Source: Albidovulum sp. bin36 (GTDB lineage: Bacteria; Pseudomonadota; Alphaproteobacteria; Rhodobacterales; Rhodobacteraceae). Taken from it: a stretch of 32,613 nt of DNA. Location of the stretch: positions 1-32,613 of the forward strand of contig MPMP01000060.1 of NCBI GenBank assembly GCA_002238565.1. The letters run 5' to 3'. Positions 1-7,461 of this stretch are shown in pieces. Under the pieces are notes generated by a model, which saw only the letters and a list, made by a program, of their open reading frames with translations, made no database searches and was not told the DNA's origin. Numbering within the stretch: position 1 is the first letter of the stretch; each line of letters begins with the position of its first letter. The position numbers and the translations under genes were made by a program.

Positions 1-156
1 TTGGCCGCCTTCGCGCCAGTACCGCGCGTAGCCGCCGTCGTCCCGCTTCAGCAGAACAACCGGCGAGTGCGCCGCCGCCTCCTCTTCGGTAAGGTCCGCC
101 AGAAACTCTACGGCTTTCGGAAGGCGGAAGCCCGCCTCTTTGCTTTTTCTTGCCAT
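1..156 (-). CDS. Hypothetical protein, N-terminal part (runs off left edge)
   Basis: The minus strand reads an open frame of 52 codons from an ATG at 156 to the window edge. A good ribosome binding site (AGGAG) lies about 8 nt upstream of this ATG, which supports the strand and the start. The visible N-terminus begins MARKSKEAGFRLP and continues with an acidic, alanine-rich helix (LTEEEAAAHS) and a segment rich in Gly, Tyr and Arg. I do not recognise a family. The gene is divergent from the TRAP operon, so the 366-bp gap to the TRAP start would be a shared promoter region. The plus-strand frame here has no ribosome binding site and looks like a shadow. Confidence 0.6.
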   Translation of the reverse strand, partial: MARKSKEAGFRLPKAVEFLADLTEEEAAAHSPVVLLKRDDGGYARYWREGGQ

Positions 157-229
157 GGTGAACTCTCCTGCTCGATGCCGAGCGCGGCGCCGACCGTGTT
201 CTCCGGTCGATTCCGTCCGCGCAAGTAAC

Positions 230-242
230 GACTATCATAGTC
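230..242. promoter_or_regulatory. 13-bp perfect palindrome, possible operator
   Basis: The sequence GACTATCATAGTC has perfect 6-bp arms around a central C. It lies in the divergent intergenic region, 74 bp before the start of the left-edge gene and 281 bp before the TRAP start. The symmetry and the location suggest a binding site for a dimeric regulator. No regulator gene is visible next to it. Confidence 0.35.
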
Positions 243-312
243 CAAAGTCTCGCGATGAGCAATTCTCAAGAGCGGCGGTCTTCTTTAGCAATCTTTCCCG
301 CATCGCCTTTTC

Positions 313-326
313 AACCAAATTTGGTT
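313..326. promoter_or_regulatory. 14-bp perfect palindrome, possible operator of the TRAP operon
   Basis: AACCAAATTTGGTT is a perfect 14-bp palindrome, about 200 bp upstream of the TRAP binding protein. Sites of this size and symmetry are typical operators for GntR, IclR or LacI type regulators that control catabolic transporters. The regulator is not in the window, so the function is inferred from position and symmetry only. Confidence 0.4.
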
Positions 327-522
327 TACACCCATCCTTGGAATGAGGTTTGACTCCTGGTTCGAATTGTTGCAAAAGCGGCCCGATCGTCGGGCCCCGT
401 CCGGAGAATCGGATGGAGTCGGGCATGACGGTTCATGGTTCGCCGGGACGACGCTTGACCTGGGCCGTAATCTCGATTCCCGGCATGTTCACCGAGAGTT
501 CGGCCAAATTCAGGAGGGAAAA

Positions 523-1623
523 ATGACGAACAAGATCGAACGACGCAAGTTCATTCGGGGAGGTGCGGTCGCCGCCGCCTCTGCCGGGGCGTTGGCAGCA
601 CCGTCCGTTGCACGCGCCGAAACGGTTACGCTGAAGATGCAGGCCGCTTGGCCCAGTGGAATTTTCCTTGAGAACGCTCAATCCTATGTTGACCGAGTCC
701 ACGCGATGGCGGGCGACGCGCTGAAGATTGACCTTCTCGCGGTCAATTCGGTGGTCAAGACCAGCCAGATGCAGGATGCCGTGCACCGCGGTGTTCTCGA
801 TGCCGCCCACTATGTTCCGGCCTACTGGTATTCGAAGTCGAAGACGGCATCCCTGTTCGGCACCGGCCCATGCTTCGGATGGTCGAGCCAGGAGGTTCTC
901 GGTTGGGTCAACTATGGCGGCGGTCAGCAGCTGTTCGAGGAGTTGATGGACAGCCTTGAGCTTAACATCGTTTCATTCTTCAACAGCCCGATGCCTGCTC
1001 AGCCCCTTGGCTGGTTCAAGGAGCAGATCATGGATGCCAGCCAGATGAGCGGACTAAAGTACAGGACCGTTGGCCTTGCTGCCGATGTCCTTCTGGAAAT
1101 GGGCATGTCGGTTGTCCAACTTCCCGGCGGCGAAATCCAGCCGGCGATGAAGACCGGTCTCATCGATGCAGCTGAATTCAACAATCCGACCTCTGACCGT
1201 GACTTCGGCATGCAGGACGTGTCCAAGCACTACCATCTTGCCTCGTTCCACCAGAGTCAGGAGTTCTTTGAGGTCACCTTCAACAGGAAGAAGTATGAAT
1301 CGCTGTCCCCGGAACTGCAGGCGATTCTCAGATATGCCTCGGAGGCGGAAAACTCTAACTTCTACTGGCACAACACCAAGCGGTACTCCGAAGACCTCGC
1401 TACGCTACGCGACGAGCAGGGCGTCAATGTCTACAGGACGCCTGACTCGGTGATGTCCGAGCAACTCAAGGCGTGGGATGTCGTAATTGAGCGGCTTGCC
1501 AACGAGGATGCGTTCTTCGCCAAGGTTGTCGACAGCCAGAAGGCCTACGCCAAGGAGGTCATGGGCTATCTCAACCTGAATCAGCCGGACTACAAACTGG
1601 CTTACGAACACTACTTCGGATAG
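523..1623 (+). CDS. TRAP transporter substrate-binding protein (DctP family, TakP-like)
   Basis: This is the periplasmic solute receptor of a tripartite ATP-independent periplasmic (TRAP) transporter, which hands its ligand to the membrane subunits for sodium-driven uptake. I place the start at the ATG at 523, preceded by a strong AGGAGGG, giving 366 residues. The N-terminus carries a twin-arginine signal (ERRKFIRGG, Arg 7-8) followed by an Ala-rich stretch ending near ARAE, so export is probably by Tat. The central part resembles the TakP subgroup: the segment around LGWFKEQI, then GLKYRTVGLAADVL and a GLIDAAEFNNP motif. The two permease genes follow directly. TakP-like receptors bind small carboxylates, often with a cation; the ligand here is unknown. 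The downstream amidase suggests an amide or a related organic acid. Confidence 0.92.
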   Translation: MTNKIERRKFIRGGAVAAASAGALAAPSVARAETVTLKMQAAWPSGIFLENAQSYVDRVHAMAGDALKIDLLAVNSVVKTSQMQDAVHRGVLDAAHYVPAYWYSKSKTASLFGTGPCFGWSSQEVLGWVNYGGGQQLFEELMDSLELNIVSFFNSPMPAQPLGWFKEQIMDASQMSGLKYRTVGLAADVLLEMGMSVVQLPGGEIQPAMKTGLIDAAEFNNPTSDRDFGMQDVSKHYHLASFHQSQEFFEVTFNRKKYESLSPELQAILRYASEAENSNFYWHNTKRYSEDLATLRDEQGVNVYRTPDSVMSEQLKAWDVVIERLANEDAFFAKVVDSQKAYAKEVMGYLNLNQPDYKLAYEHYFG

Positions 1624-1633
1624 CGAATTGAAC

Positions 1634-1667
1634 AAACGGGGGGAGGCTGCCCGGCTTTCCCCCGTTT
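1634..1667 (+). terminator. Intercistronic stem-loop after the binding protein gene
   Basis: AAACGGGGG at 1634-1642 pairs perfectly with CCCCCGTTT at 1659-1667, giving a 9-bp stem with a 16-nt loop. It sits between the binding protein and small permease genes. There is no long T run after it, so it is more likely an mRNA-stabilising or partial-termination hairpin than a full stop. Such hairpins commonly follow solute receptor genes and let the receptor be made in excess of the permease. Confidence 0.6.
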
Positions 1668-1679
1668 CCGGAAATCATC

Positions 1680-2258
1680 ATGCAGCAATTGGTCCGTTCG
1701 ATCGAAGGCATCAGTGTGTGGACCGGCCGGGCATTCGGCTGGTGCATACTCGTGCTGACGTTTTCCGTCGCCTATGAGGTGATCGTCAGATACGTCTTCA
1801 ATGCCCCCACGGTCTGGGCATTCGACATGATGGTGCAGATGTACGGGGCCCTCTTCCTGATGGCGGGGCCGTATGCGCTGGCGCAGGACTCGCATGTCCG
1901 CGGCGACGTGCTCTACCGCCTGTTTCCGGTCCGTTGGCAGGCGCGAATCGACTTCGTCCTCTACATCCTGTTCTTCTTTCCCGGCATGCTGGCCCTCTTC
2001 TGGTTCGGCTACGAAATTGCCGCCGACAGTTGGCGCTACGAGGAAGTCAGCTGGAACAGCCCTGCGCGCATTCAGATCTATTTCTTCAAGTCCCTGATCC
2101 CTGTAGCCGGATTCCTTCTGATCGTCCAGGGCGTCGCCGAGATGCTCCGCTGCTGGAATGCAATGAAAACGGGCCAATGGATGGAACGGCTGGATGACGT
2201 CAGGGAGACTGAAGACATCCTCATCGAAAACCCCAGTGACGGCGCAAACCAAGTTTAG
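1680..2258 (+). CDS. TRAP transporter small permease subunit (DctQ family)
   Basis: This 192-residue inner membrane protein fits the small TRAP subunit in size and layout. Four hydrophobic stretches can be seen: near residues 20-42 (FGWCILVLTFSVAYEVIVRY), 50-70 (MVQMYGALFLMAGPYAL), 88-112 (IDFVLYILFFFPGMLALFWF) and 135-155. The motif around residues 37-48 (VIVRYVFNAPTVW) and the following DMMVQMYGALFLMAGPYAL match the family's usual pattern. The subunit associates with the large permease to form the transport unit. It lies between the receptor and the large permease. Its ribosome binding site is weak (GGAAA), which suits lower expression than the receptor. Confidence 0.9.
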   Translation: MQQLVRSIEGISVWTGRAFGWCILVLTFSVAYEVIVRYVFNAPTVWAFDMMVQMYGALFLMAGPYALAQDSHVRGDVLYRLFPVRWQARIDFVLYILFFFPGMLALFWFGYEIAADSWRYEEVSWNSPARIQIYFFKSLIPVAGFLLIVQGVAEMLRCWNAMKTGQWMERLDDVRETEDILIENPSDGANQV

Positions 2259-2282
2259 CCGGACATCAGGCAGGCATCGAAC

Positions 2283-3647
2283 ATGACAAACCCCGAAATC
2301 GCAATTGTGATGCTGTGCCTGTTCATTGTGCTGGTGCTGCTCGGATTCCCGATTGCGTTCACGCTGGTGGCGATCGGTGTCGCCTTCGGGTACTATGCTT
2401 ACTATCAGGGCGGCATCGAAACGATCGCCGATCTCTTCAACAACAACATCTTCTACCTGCTGAACCAGAACACGTACTCCGTTATGGAGAACGACACCCT
2501 GGTTGCCATCCCACTGTTCCTGTTCATGGGATATGTGGTTGAGCGGGCAGACATCGTCAGCCGGTTGTTCTATTCGCTTCAGTTGGCGGCACGCAACATG
2601 CCTGGCTCGATGGCCATTGCCGCCCTGATCACCTGCACGGTGTTTTCGACCGCCTCCGGCATCGTTGGGGCCGTCGTTACGCTCATGGGTTTGCTGGCGT
2701 TTCCGGCAATGGCGAATGCATCCTACAACAAAAGGTTCGCATCCGGCGTGATTTGCGCCGGCGGAACTCTGGGAATCCTCATTCCGCCCTCGATCATGCT
2801 GATCGTCTATTCGGCGATCGCCGAATTGTCGCCGTTGAGGCTGTATGCGGCTGCGATGTTCCCGGGATTGCTGCTTGCCGGTCTCTACATCCTCTACGTG
2901 ATTGCGCGGGCGCTGATCAGTCCCGAGATCGCCCCGAAGCCAAAGGAGGAGGATGTTCCGAACCGGATGGTCATCTACCGCGACCTCCTGGTTTCCTTCG
3001 TTCCCCTGACCGTGCTGATCATGCTCGTCCTTGGTTCCATCCTTGGCGGCCTCGCGACACCCGCCGAAGCCGCGGCAATGGGTGCGCTCGGTGGCCTGGT
3101 GCTGGCCTCCCTCTACCGTTCCCTCAACTGGAAGAAGGTGAAGGAAAGTGTCTTCCTGACCGCCAAGGCAACAGCGATGGTGTGCTGGCTGTTCGTCGGT
3201 TCGTGGACCTTCGCCTCAGTGTTTTCCTACCTTGGCGGACATGACGTGATCGAGCACTGGATTCTGGGCATGGACCTGCAGACCTGGCAGTTCCTTGTGC
3301 TGGTCCAGTTTATCATATTCCTGCTCGGTTGGCCGCTCGAATGGACCGAAATCCTGATCATCTTTGTTCCGATCTTTCTTCCGATGCTAGATACGTTCGG
3401 CGTCAATCCGTACTTCTTTGCCATGCTGGTTGCACTCAATCTGCAGACCTCATTCCTGACGCCACCGATGGCAATGTCCGCCTATTATCTGAAGGGAGTC
3501 CTGCGTTCGGAGATTGAGCTGATCGAGATATTCAAGGGAATCCTGCCGTACTTGGCCATTGTGATCTTTGCGATGTTCCTGATGTACCAGTTCCCTGGCA
3601 TCGCCCTGTGGCTGCCGGATTACCTGTTCGGCGAGTACATCCCCTGA
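2283..3647 (+). CDS. TRAP transporter large permease subunit (DctM family)
   Basis: This 454-residue protein is the large TRAP subunit that forms the translocation path. It is strongly hydrophobic throughout, with about a dozen membrane segments. Family features include the early VLVLLGFPIAFTLVAIG segment, the NDTLVAIPLFLFMGYVVERADI region, and the central ASGIVGAVVTLMG and GTLGILIPPSIMLIVYS motifs. The C-terminal part has FLTPPMAMSAYYLKGV, also typical of the family. The length is normal and no frameshift is visible. It starts 24 nt after the small permease and is followed 10 nt later by the amidase, so the genes are probably cotranscribed. Confidence 0.93.
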   Translation: MTNPEIAIVMLCLFIVLVLLGFPIAFTLVAIGVAFGYYAYYQGGIETIADLFNNNIFYLLNQNTYSVMENDTLVAIPLFLFMGYVVERADIVSRLFYSLQLAARNMPGSMAIAALITCTVFSTASGIVGAVVTLMGLLAFPAMANASYNKRFASGVICAGGTLGILIPPSIMLIVYSAIAELSPLRLYAAAMFPGLLLAGLYILYVIARALISPEIAPKPKEEDVPNRMVIYRDLLVSFVPLTVLIMLVLGSILGGLATPAEAAAMGALGGLVLASLYRSLNWKKVKESVFLTAKATAMVCWLFVGSWTFASVFSYLGGHDVIEHWILGMDLQTWQFLVLVQFIIFLLGWPLEWTEILIIFVPIFLPMLDTFGVNPYFFAMLVALNLQTSFLTPPMAMSAYYLKGVLRSEIELIEIFKGILPYLAIVIFAMFLMYQFPGIALWLPDYLFGEYIP

Positions 3648-3657
3648 CGGAAGGCGG

Positions 3658-4998
3658 ATGACCGCGCAGCCCAACGAACTTTCCGCGCTGGAGGCCGCGG
3701 ACCGCATTCGGTCGGGAACGCTGACCTCGGAATCGCTGGTTGCTTCATGCATTGAAAGGATCTGCGAAACGGATGAGGGCCTCGGCGCATGGCAGTGGCT
3801 CGACCAAGAGGCCGCTCTTGATCATGCTCGCGAACTGGACCGGATGAGGAAATTCGGAAAGCCCCTCGGAGCGCTGCATGGCGTACCTGTGGGCCTGAAG
3901 GACATCATCGATACGAAGGGGATACCCACTGAGCGCGGATCGCCGATCTTCTTCGGGCGCAAACCCCGACGGAATGCGTTCATCGTCGACCGGCTGCTCG
4001 ATGCAGGAACCGTTCCGCTCGGCAAGACGGTTACGACCGAACTCGCGTTCATGAATCCGGCCGGAACGGTCAATCCGCATGATGCCACACGGACTCCGGG
4101 CGGCTCGTCAAGCGGGTCGGCGGCATCTGTTGCGCATCTTCAGGCACCGCTTGCCATCGGAAGCCAGACCAACGGGTCGGTGATCCGGCCCGCCTCGTTT
4201 TGCGGAGTGTTCGGCTTCAAGCCCACCCGCGGGGCGGTTTCGACCTCCGGGGTTCTTGAAACCTGCCCGCACCTTGACCAGATTGGGGTGTTCTCAAGAA
4301 CGCTTGAAGATGCCGCAGCATTGGCGGACGCAATTTCGGGTCATGACTCAAGGGACATCAAGTCCCACCCGCGGCCCAAGCCCGGCATTCTTGAGGGCTG
4401 CCGCCAGGACGTGCCGGTGAAACCTGCATTTGCCTGGTTTGAACCAAGCTATTTCGGGCGCCTGAGCGACGATGTGCGGGAGGGCATGGAGGAGGTGCTC
4501 GACCTTCTCGGAAAGCAGGTCGAACGTATTCCGGTTCCGGATGGATTTGAACTGCTCGTCGATGCCCATGGAAGGATTCAGGAATTCGAACTCAACAGGT
4601 GCCTTGGAGGCAAAGTCAGGGAAAACCGCGAGTTGGCCAGCGGCGCGCTGATTGAGGTCATCGAGAGGGGGGCCAAGGTGTCGGATGCCGACTATCTGCA
4701 GGCCCTTGCGGTGAAGGCTCGGGCCGAGCGGTTCTTTGATACCTTCTTCTGGGATTTCGACGCAGTCGTGGCGCCCTCCGCCCAAGGAGAGGCGCCGCCC
4801 ATCGGGAGCGGAACCGGTGATCCGGTGTTCTGCACGGTCTGGACCCTGTGCGGGCTGCCGGCCCTGAACCTTCCTGTGCTTTCGGGGGGGGCGGGCCTTC
4901 CGGTCGGGGTGCAGTTGATTGCCCAGGCTGAACAGGATGACCGGCTCTTTCGCACTGCCCGCTGGTTGCTGTATGCAATTGGTGACGAGCAGAGTTGA
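3658..4998 (+). CDS. Amidase signature family hydrolase
   Basis: This 446-residue enzyme belongs to the amidase signature family, which hydrolyses carboxamides through a Ser-cisSer-Lys triad. All three residues can be placed: Lys81 in GVPVGLKDIID, cis-Ser150 in TPGGSSSGSA, and the nucleophile Ser174 in QTNGSVIRPA. The spacing of 24 residues between the two serines matches GatA. A GatA role is unlikely because no gatB or gatC is nearby, the protein is shorter than typical GatA, and it sits in a transporter operon. The ATG at 3658 follows GGAAGGCGG and is 10 nt after the large permease. The likely role is hydrolysis of the imported substrate or a derivative. The exact amide is unknown. Confidence 0.88.
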   Translation: MTAQPNELSALEAADRIRSGTLTSESLVASCIERICETDEGLGAWQWLDQEAALDHARELDRMRKFGKPLGALHGVPVGLKDIIDTKGIPTERGSPIFFGRKPRRNAFIVDRLLDAGTVPLGKTVTTELAFMNPAGTVNPHDATRTPGGSSSGSAASVAHLQAPLAIGSQTNGSVIRPASFCGVFGFKPTRGAVSTSGVLETCPHLDQIGVFSRTLEDAAALADAISGHDSRDIKSHPRPKPGILEGCRQDVPVKPAFAWFEPSYFGRLSDDVREGMEEVLDLLGKQVERIPVPDGFELLVDAHGRIQEFELNRCLGGKVRENRELASGALIEVIERGAKVSDADYLQALAVKARAERFFDTFFWDFDAVVAPSAQGEAPPIGSGTGDPVFCTVWTLCGLPALNLPVLSGGAGLPVGVQLIAQAEQDDRLFRTARWLLYAIGDEQS

Positions 4999-5015
4999 TG
5001 ATTCGGAGCTGAACG

Positions 5016-5225
5016 ATGTTTGACGGTTGGATTCGGCTTGTGGCGATCTTCGGGGCCACCATGCTGTTTGCGAGCTTTGTGCTGGGGCTTGCCCACAGCA
5101 TTTCGACCGGGTTCGCCGGATTCTGGGGCGGCCTTCCATTCTGGTTCATTTCGCTGTTTGTGCTCTCGCTAGCGGTCTACGATGCCTGGGATGAAGGCAT
5201 CAGGAAACCACGCAAGGGAAAATGA
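5016..5225 (+). CDS. Small two-helix membrane protein
   Basis: This 69-residue protein follows the amidase after 17 nt, with GGAGCTGAACG before its ATG. It has two hydrophobic stretches, near residues 7-28 (RLVAIFGATMLFASFVLGLA) and 36-57 (FWGGLPFWFISLFVLSLAVY), and a charged, Lys/Arg-rich C-terminus (DEGIRKPRKGK). I do not recognise a named family. Position and spacing make it the last gene of the TRAP operon. A helper role in the transporter or its regulation is possible but only inferred. Confidence 0.65.
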   Translation: MFDGWIRLVAIFGATMLFASFVLGLAHSISTGFAGFWGGLPFWFISLFVLSLAVYDAWDEGIRKPRKGK

Positions 5226-5348
5226 CCTTCGGTTGGGGCGAACCGGCTGCGGTCAGCCGAGACTCATCTGTTCCCGCCTGAAGTCATCGACTGACCTGAG
5301 TTCGCCGAGTGAGTACAGCGAAGCGGCCTATTCCCTTTTCGCCCTGAA

Positions 5349-5723
5349 TCACCCGGTTTCTCTCTGACGTCCGCCGCTTTCCCCCTTCTTTGCAAGGAAC
5401 TTCGTCGGCGTAGCGGGGTTCATCCAGACGGTCTTCACCGTCTCGGGCGTCATATCGCACCCGTCGTCTCGCACAACGATTCTTGATCCCGGTTGCGTCG
5501 TCATATCTTCTGCGAAACCATCGAACTCCACGTCGACGCTGCCCGCGTCAGCGTCGTAGGCGTTCTTGATCAGTTCGACCAGCGCCACGCGCTAGTTCTT
5601 CAGAAGCTGCTCTCCCAGCATGGTCAACAGGCGCGCGTACGGGCGTATCGACAGCGGCGCTCGCTCCGGACACTGGACAGATACCGTCGCCGCCTCTACC
5701 TGGATGGCTTCCTCGGGATTCAT
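5349..5723 (-). pseudogene. GHKL-type ATPase relic with internal stop and truncated C-terminus
   Basis: Reading the minus strand from the ATG at 5723 gives an N-terminus ending LLTMLGEQLLKN, then an in-frame TAG at 5592-5594, then in the same frame RVALVELIKNAYDADAG, VRDDGCDMTPETVK and WMNPATPTKFLAKK. The ELIKNAYDADA N-box and the DDGxxMT motif are the ATP-binding signature of GHKL ATPases (histidine kinase, Hsp90, MutL, MORC). After AKK the sequence loses similarity and stops at 5349, so only the first part of the ATPase domain remains. The start overlaps the stop of the upstream methyltransferase as ATGA. GHKL ATPases next to DNA methyltransferases occur in restriction-like defence loci, so this is probably a dead defence gene. 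Confidence 0.7.
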
Positions 5724-6960
5724 GCCTGCCTCCCGATCAAGACGAGCTCCTCGGCATAAACCTGCCGCTGACTGGAGTCCCGGGTGAAGCGCCCACGCGC
5801 ATCCCGATACGGGGTCATAATCTTTAGAGACACTCTGCGCGGTATAACCTGAATACTCTTGAAACCGGCTCGCCCCATGCAAACTTCAAGATGCTCCGCG
5901 TTATCGACCTTCACGCTCTTGTACTGCGTGTTCCCGATGACGAACACTACCATTCCACCAGGCTCGAGAACGTCCCAACACCGCTGAACCGTCTTGTCTA
6001 AATCTATGAAATACCTGGCAATGGACGAGGCATGACTCGGGCTCTGCCTCTGCATATCCTGGTATGTGTTCCATGCCGCGTTGCCAAGCTTTCTGACCAC
6101 GCTGTCGCGCGGCGGACGAACCCCGCGGCGGTTCCCAAGCATGTTCCGGCGAAGTGCCCTATAGTCGGTCGCGTATCCCAACCAGAGCGTCGACAACTGA
6201 TGGATGTCGGCATAGCTGTAGGATGTGACGTATGGCGGACTGGTCACGATCAAGTCGGCTCGATCCGGACTGCAAGTGTTCTCTAGAAAGTTCCGAGCTC
6301 GTATTCGCGTCGTCGCCGCAGGTCGCGGGAACACATTTCGTTCGCGCGACGCATCAACGCAATCTGGTCCTCAAACGCCTCCATTACGCGGCGCGGCTTC
6401 TTGTGCGGGTCGCGCTGCGCCTTGATGGATTTCGTTAGCCAGTACGACGTCGCTTTGAGAATCGCCGAGAAACCGCATTGAAAAAACCGTCGGTGCGCAC
6501 TGTATGAGCGTGTCGTTCTCCGAATGGCTCGATCAAGGCGAATCAAATCGTCAATATTACCCTCACTAAACCAGTGGTGAATCCTGTCTCCCATTGCGGC
6601 GCGATCCTTTGGCGTTACGACGGAGAGACGTGCATCCTCCCTGATTGCGGAATAAGTCCGCCTCAGATCGTGGTCGCGGTACTGATGCGTCTTGACCTGT
6701 GCGATCAACGTCGCTAGCGGGTTGATGTCGCAGCCCCAGAAGTCCTTTCCGTTTCGCTTTGCTTCGACGGTCGAGGTGCCGCAGCCGTAGAAAACATCCG
6801 CCACGTTGCGCACATTGATGCCATCCGCGTCGGCGTACTCGAGTGCTTTCGTCGTTATAAAGGCCTGGAATCGCGCCGGATAGGGATGGATCCGGTGGAT
6901 CAAATCCTCTCTCGTGTCCCCGAAGTCCCATGACGATGCCAAAATTGCAGCCTCGTCCAT
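5720..6960 (-). pseudogene. DNA methyltransferase, frameshifted (motif I half then motif IV half)
   Basis: Two minus-strand frames together make one DNA methyltransferase. The first runs from the ATG at 6960 to 6283 and has HPYPARFQAF, the AdoMet-binding motif I region (DVFYGCGTSTVEA) and GCDINPLATLIAQ. The second, readable up to 6334, ends at 5720 and has the catalytic motif IV DLIVTSPPYVTSY and a C-terminal EPGGMVVFVIGNT region. The join near 6283-6334 needs a one-base shift: reading LENTCSPDRAD before TSPPY requires the other frame. TSPPY suggests an N4-cytosine or N6-adenine enzyme with motif I before motif IV. The stop overlaps the start of the GHKL ATPase, so the two formed an operon. 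A single frameshift could also be a sequencing error, though the neighbour is also broken. Confidence 0.75.
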
Positions 6961-7461
6961 TCCTTACGGCCGCAACTCGCGCAGTCCTTCTGCCGACCGC
7001 CGGCCTCCATGCTTCCCCGCACGGTCACGACCCCCGTCCCAATCTCCAAGTTCTTCCAATGATCAACGGCCTGTTGCGATCTTCCTGCCCTGCCAAGATG
7101 CAATAGGACCCCATCACGAATTTCCTCACCCTTGCGGCCGACAATCTTTGTGGGCCAGCCCGGACCGCAAACGAAACTGTCTGATATATTGCCCGCGAGG
7201 GCCTGTTCCCCTTCGACACTCTCGGCGGTATGGCACCGCGCATCCCACAACCTTGAAGCGAATCACCCGGTACGAGAGGGCGATGACCTCTCACGCCAAA
7301 GACCCGTGGCAACAGATCACACCGCCCCGCGACGGTCACTCCGACAGGCTAGTACAGCCGACGCAAGCCGTAATCGATTATGAATTAGTCGCGCTGCGCT
7401 TTTTATTCTAGGATTTCGGTGGTATGGGTCGTCGGGATCTTTATTCCGGTCTGAATTACCG
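6961..7461. other. Gap without a confident gene, between defence relic and pccA
   Basis: No frame here is convincing on both strands. A short plus-strand reading frame from the ATG at 7283 to the TAG at 7409-7411 begins MTSHAKDPWQQITPPRDG, which faintly resembles the N-terminus of PD-(D/E)XK motif (DUF4420-type) proteins, but it is only 42 codons. A small perfect hairpin (GAGAGG and CCTCTC, 7274-7292) overlaps its start. The right end should hold the pccA promoter; I could not pick a clear one. Confidence 0.4.

Larger units (their letters stand above)
157..522. promoter_or_regulatory. Divergent intergenic region before the TRAP operon
   Basis: This 366-bp gap lies between the divergent gene at the left edge and the TRAP binding protein. 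I find no convincing gene in it. It holds two perfect palindromes (230-242 and 313-326), listed separately. The open frame of the binding protein extends back to 343, but that extension has no ribosome binding site and would bury the signal peptide inside the protein. Confidence 0.5.

Noticed and set aside
1..228. Plus-strand 75-codon frame at the left edge
   Set aside because: It is Arg-rich with no ribosome binding site and lies opposite a minus-strand gene start that has a good one.
343..522. Upstream extension of the TRAP binding protein
   Set aside because: The extension has no ribosome binding site and would place a twin-arginine signal peptide at residue 61.
1611..2252. 213-codon minus-strand frame opposite the small permease
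   Set aside because: It is rich in His, Asp and Arg without any domain and is the complement of a clear membrane protein gene.
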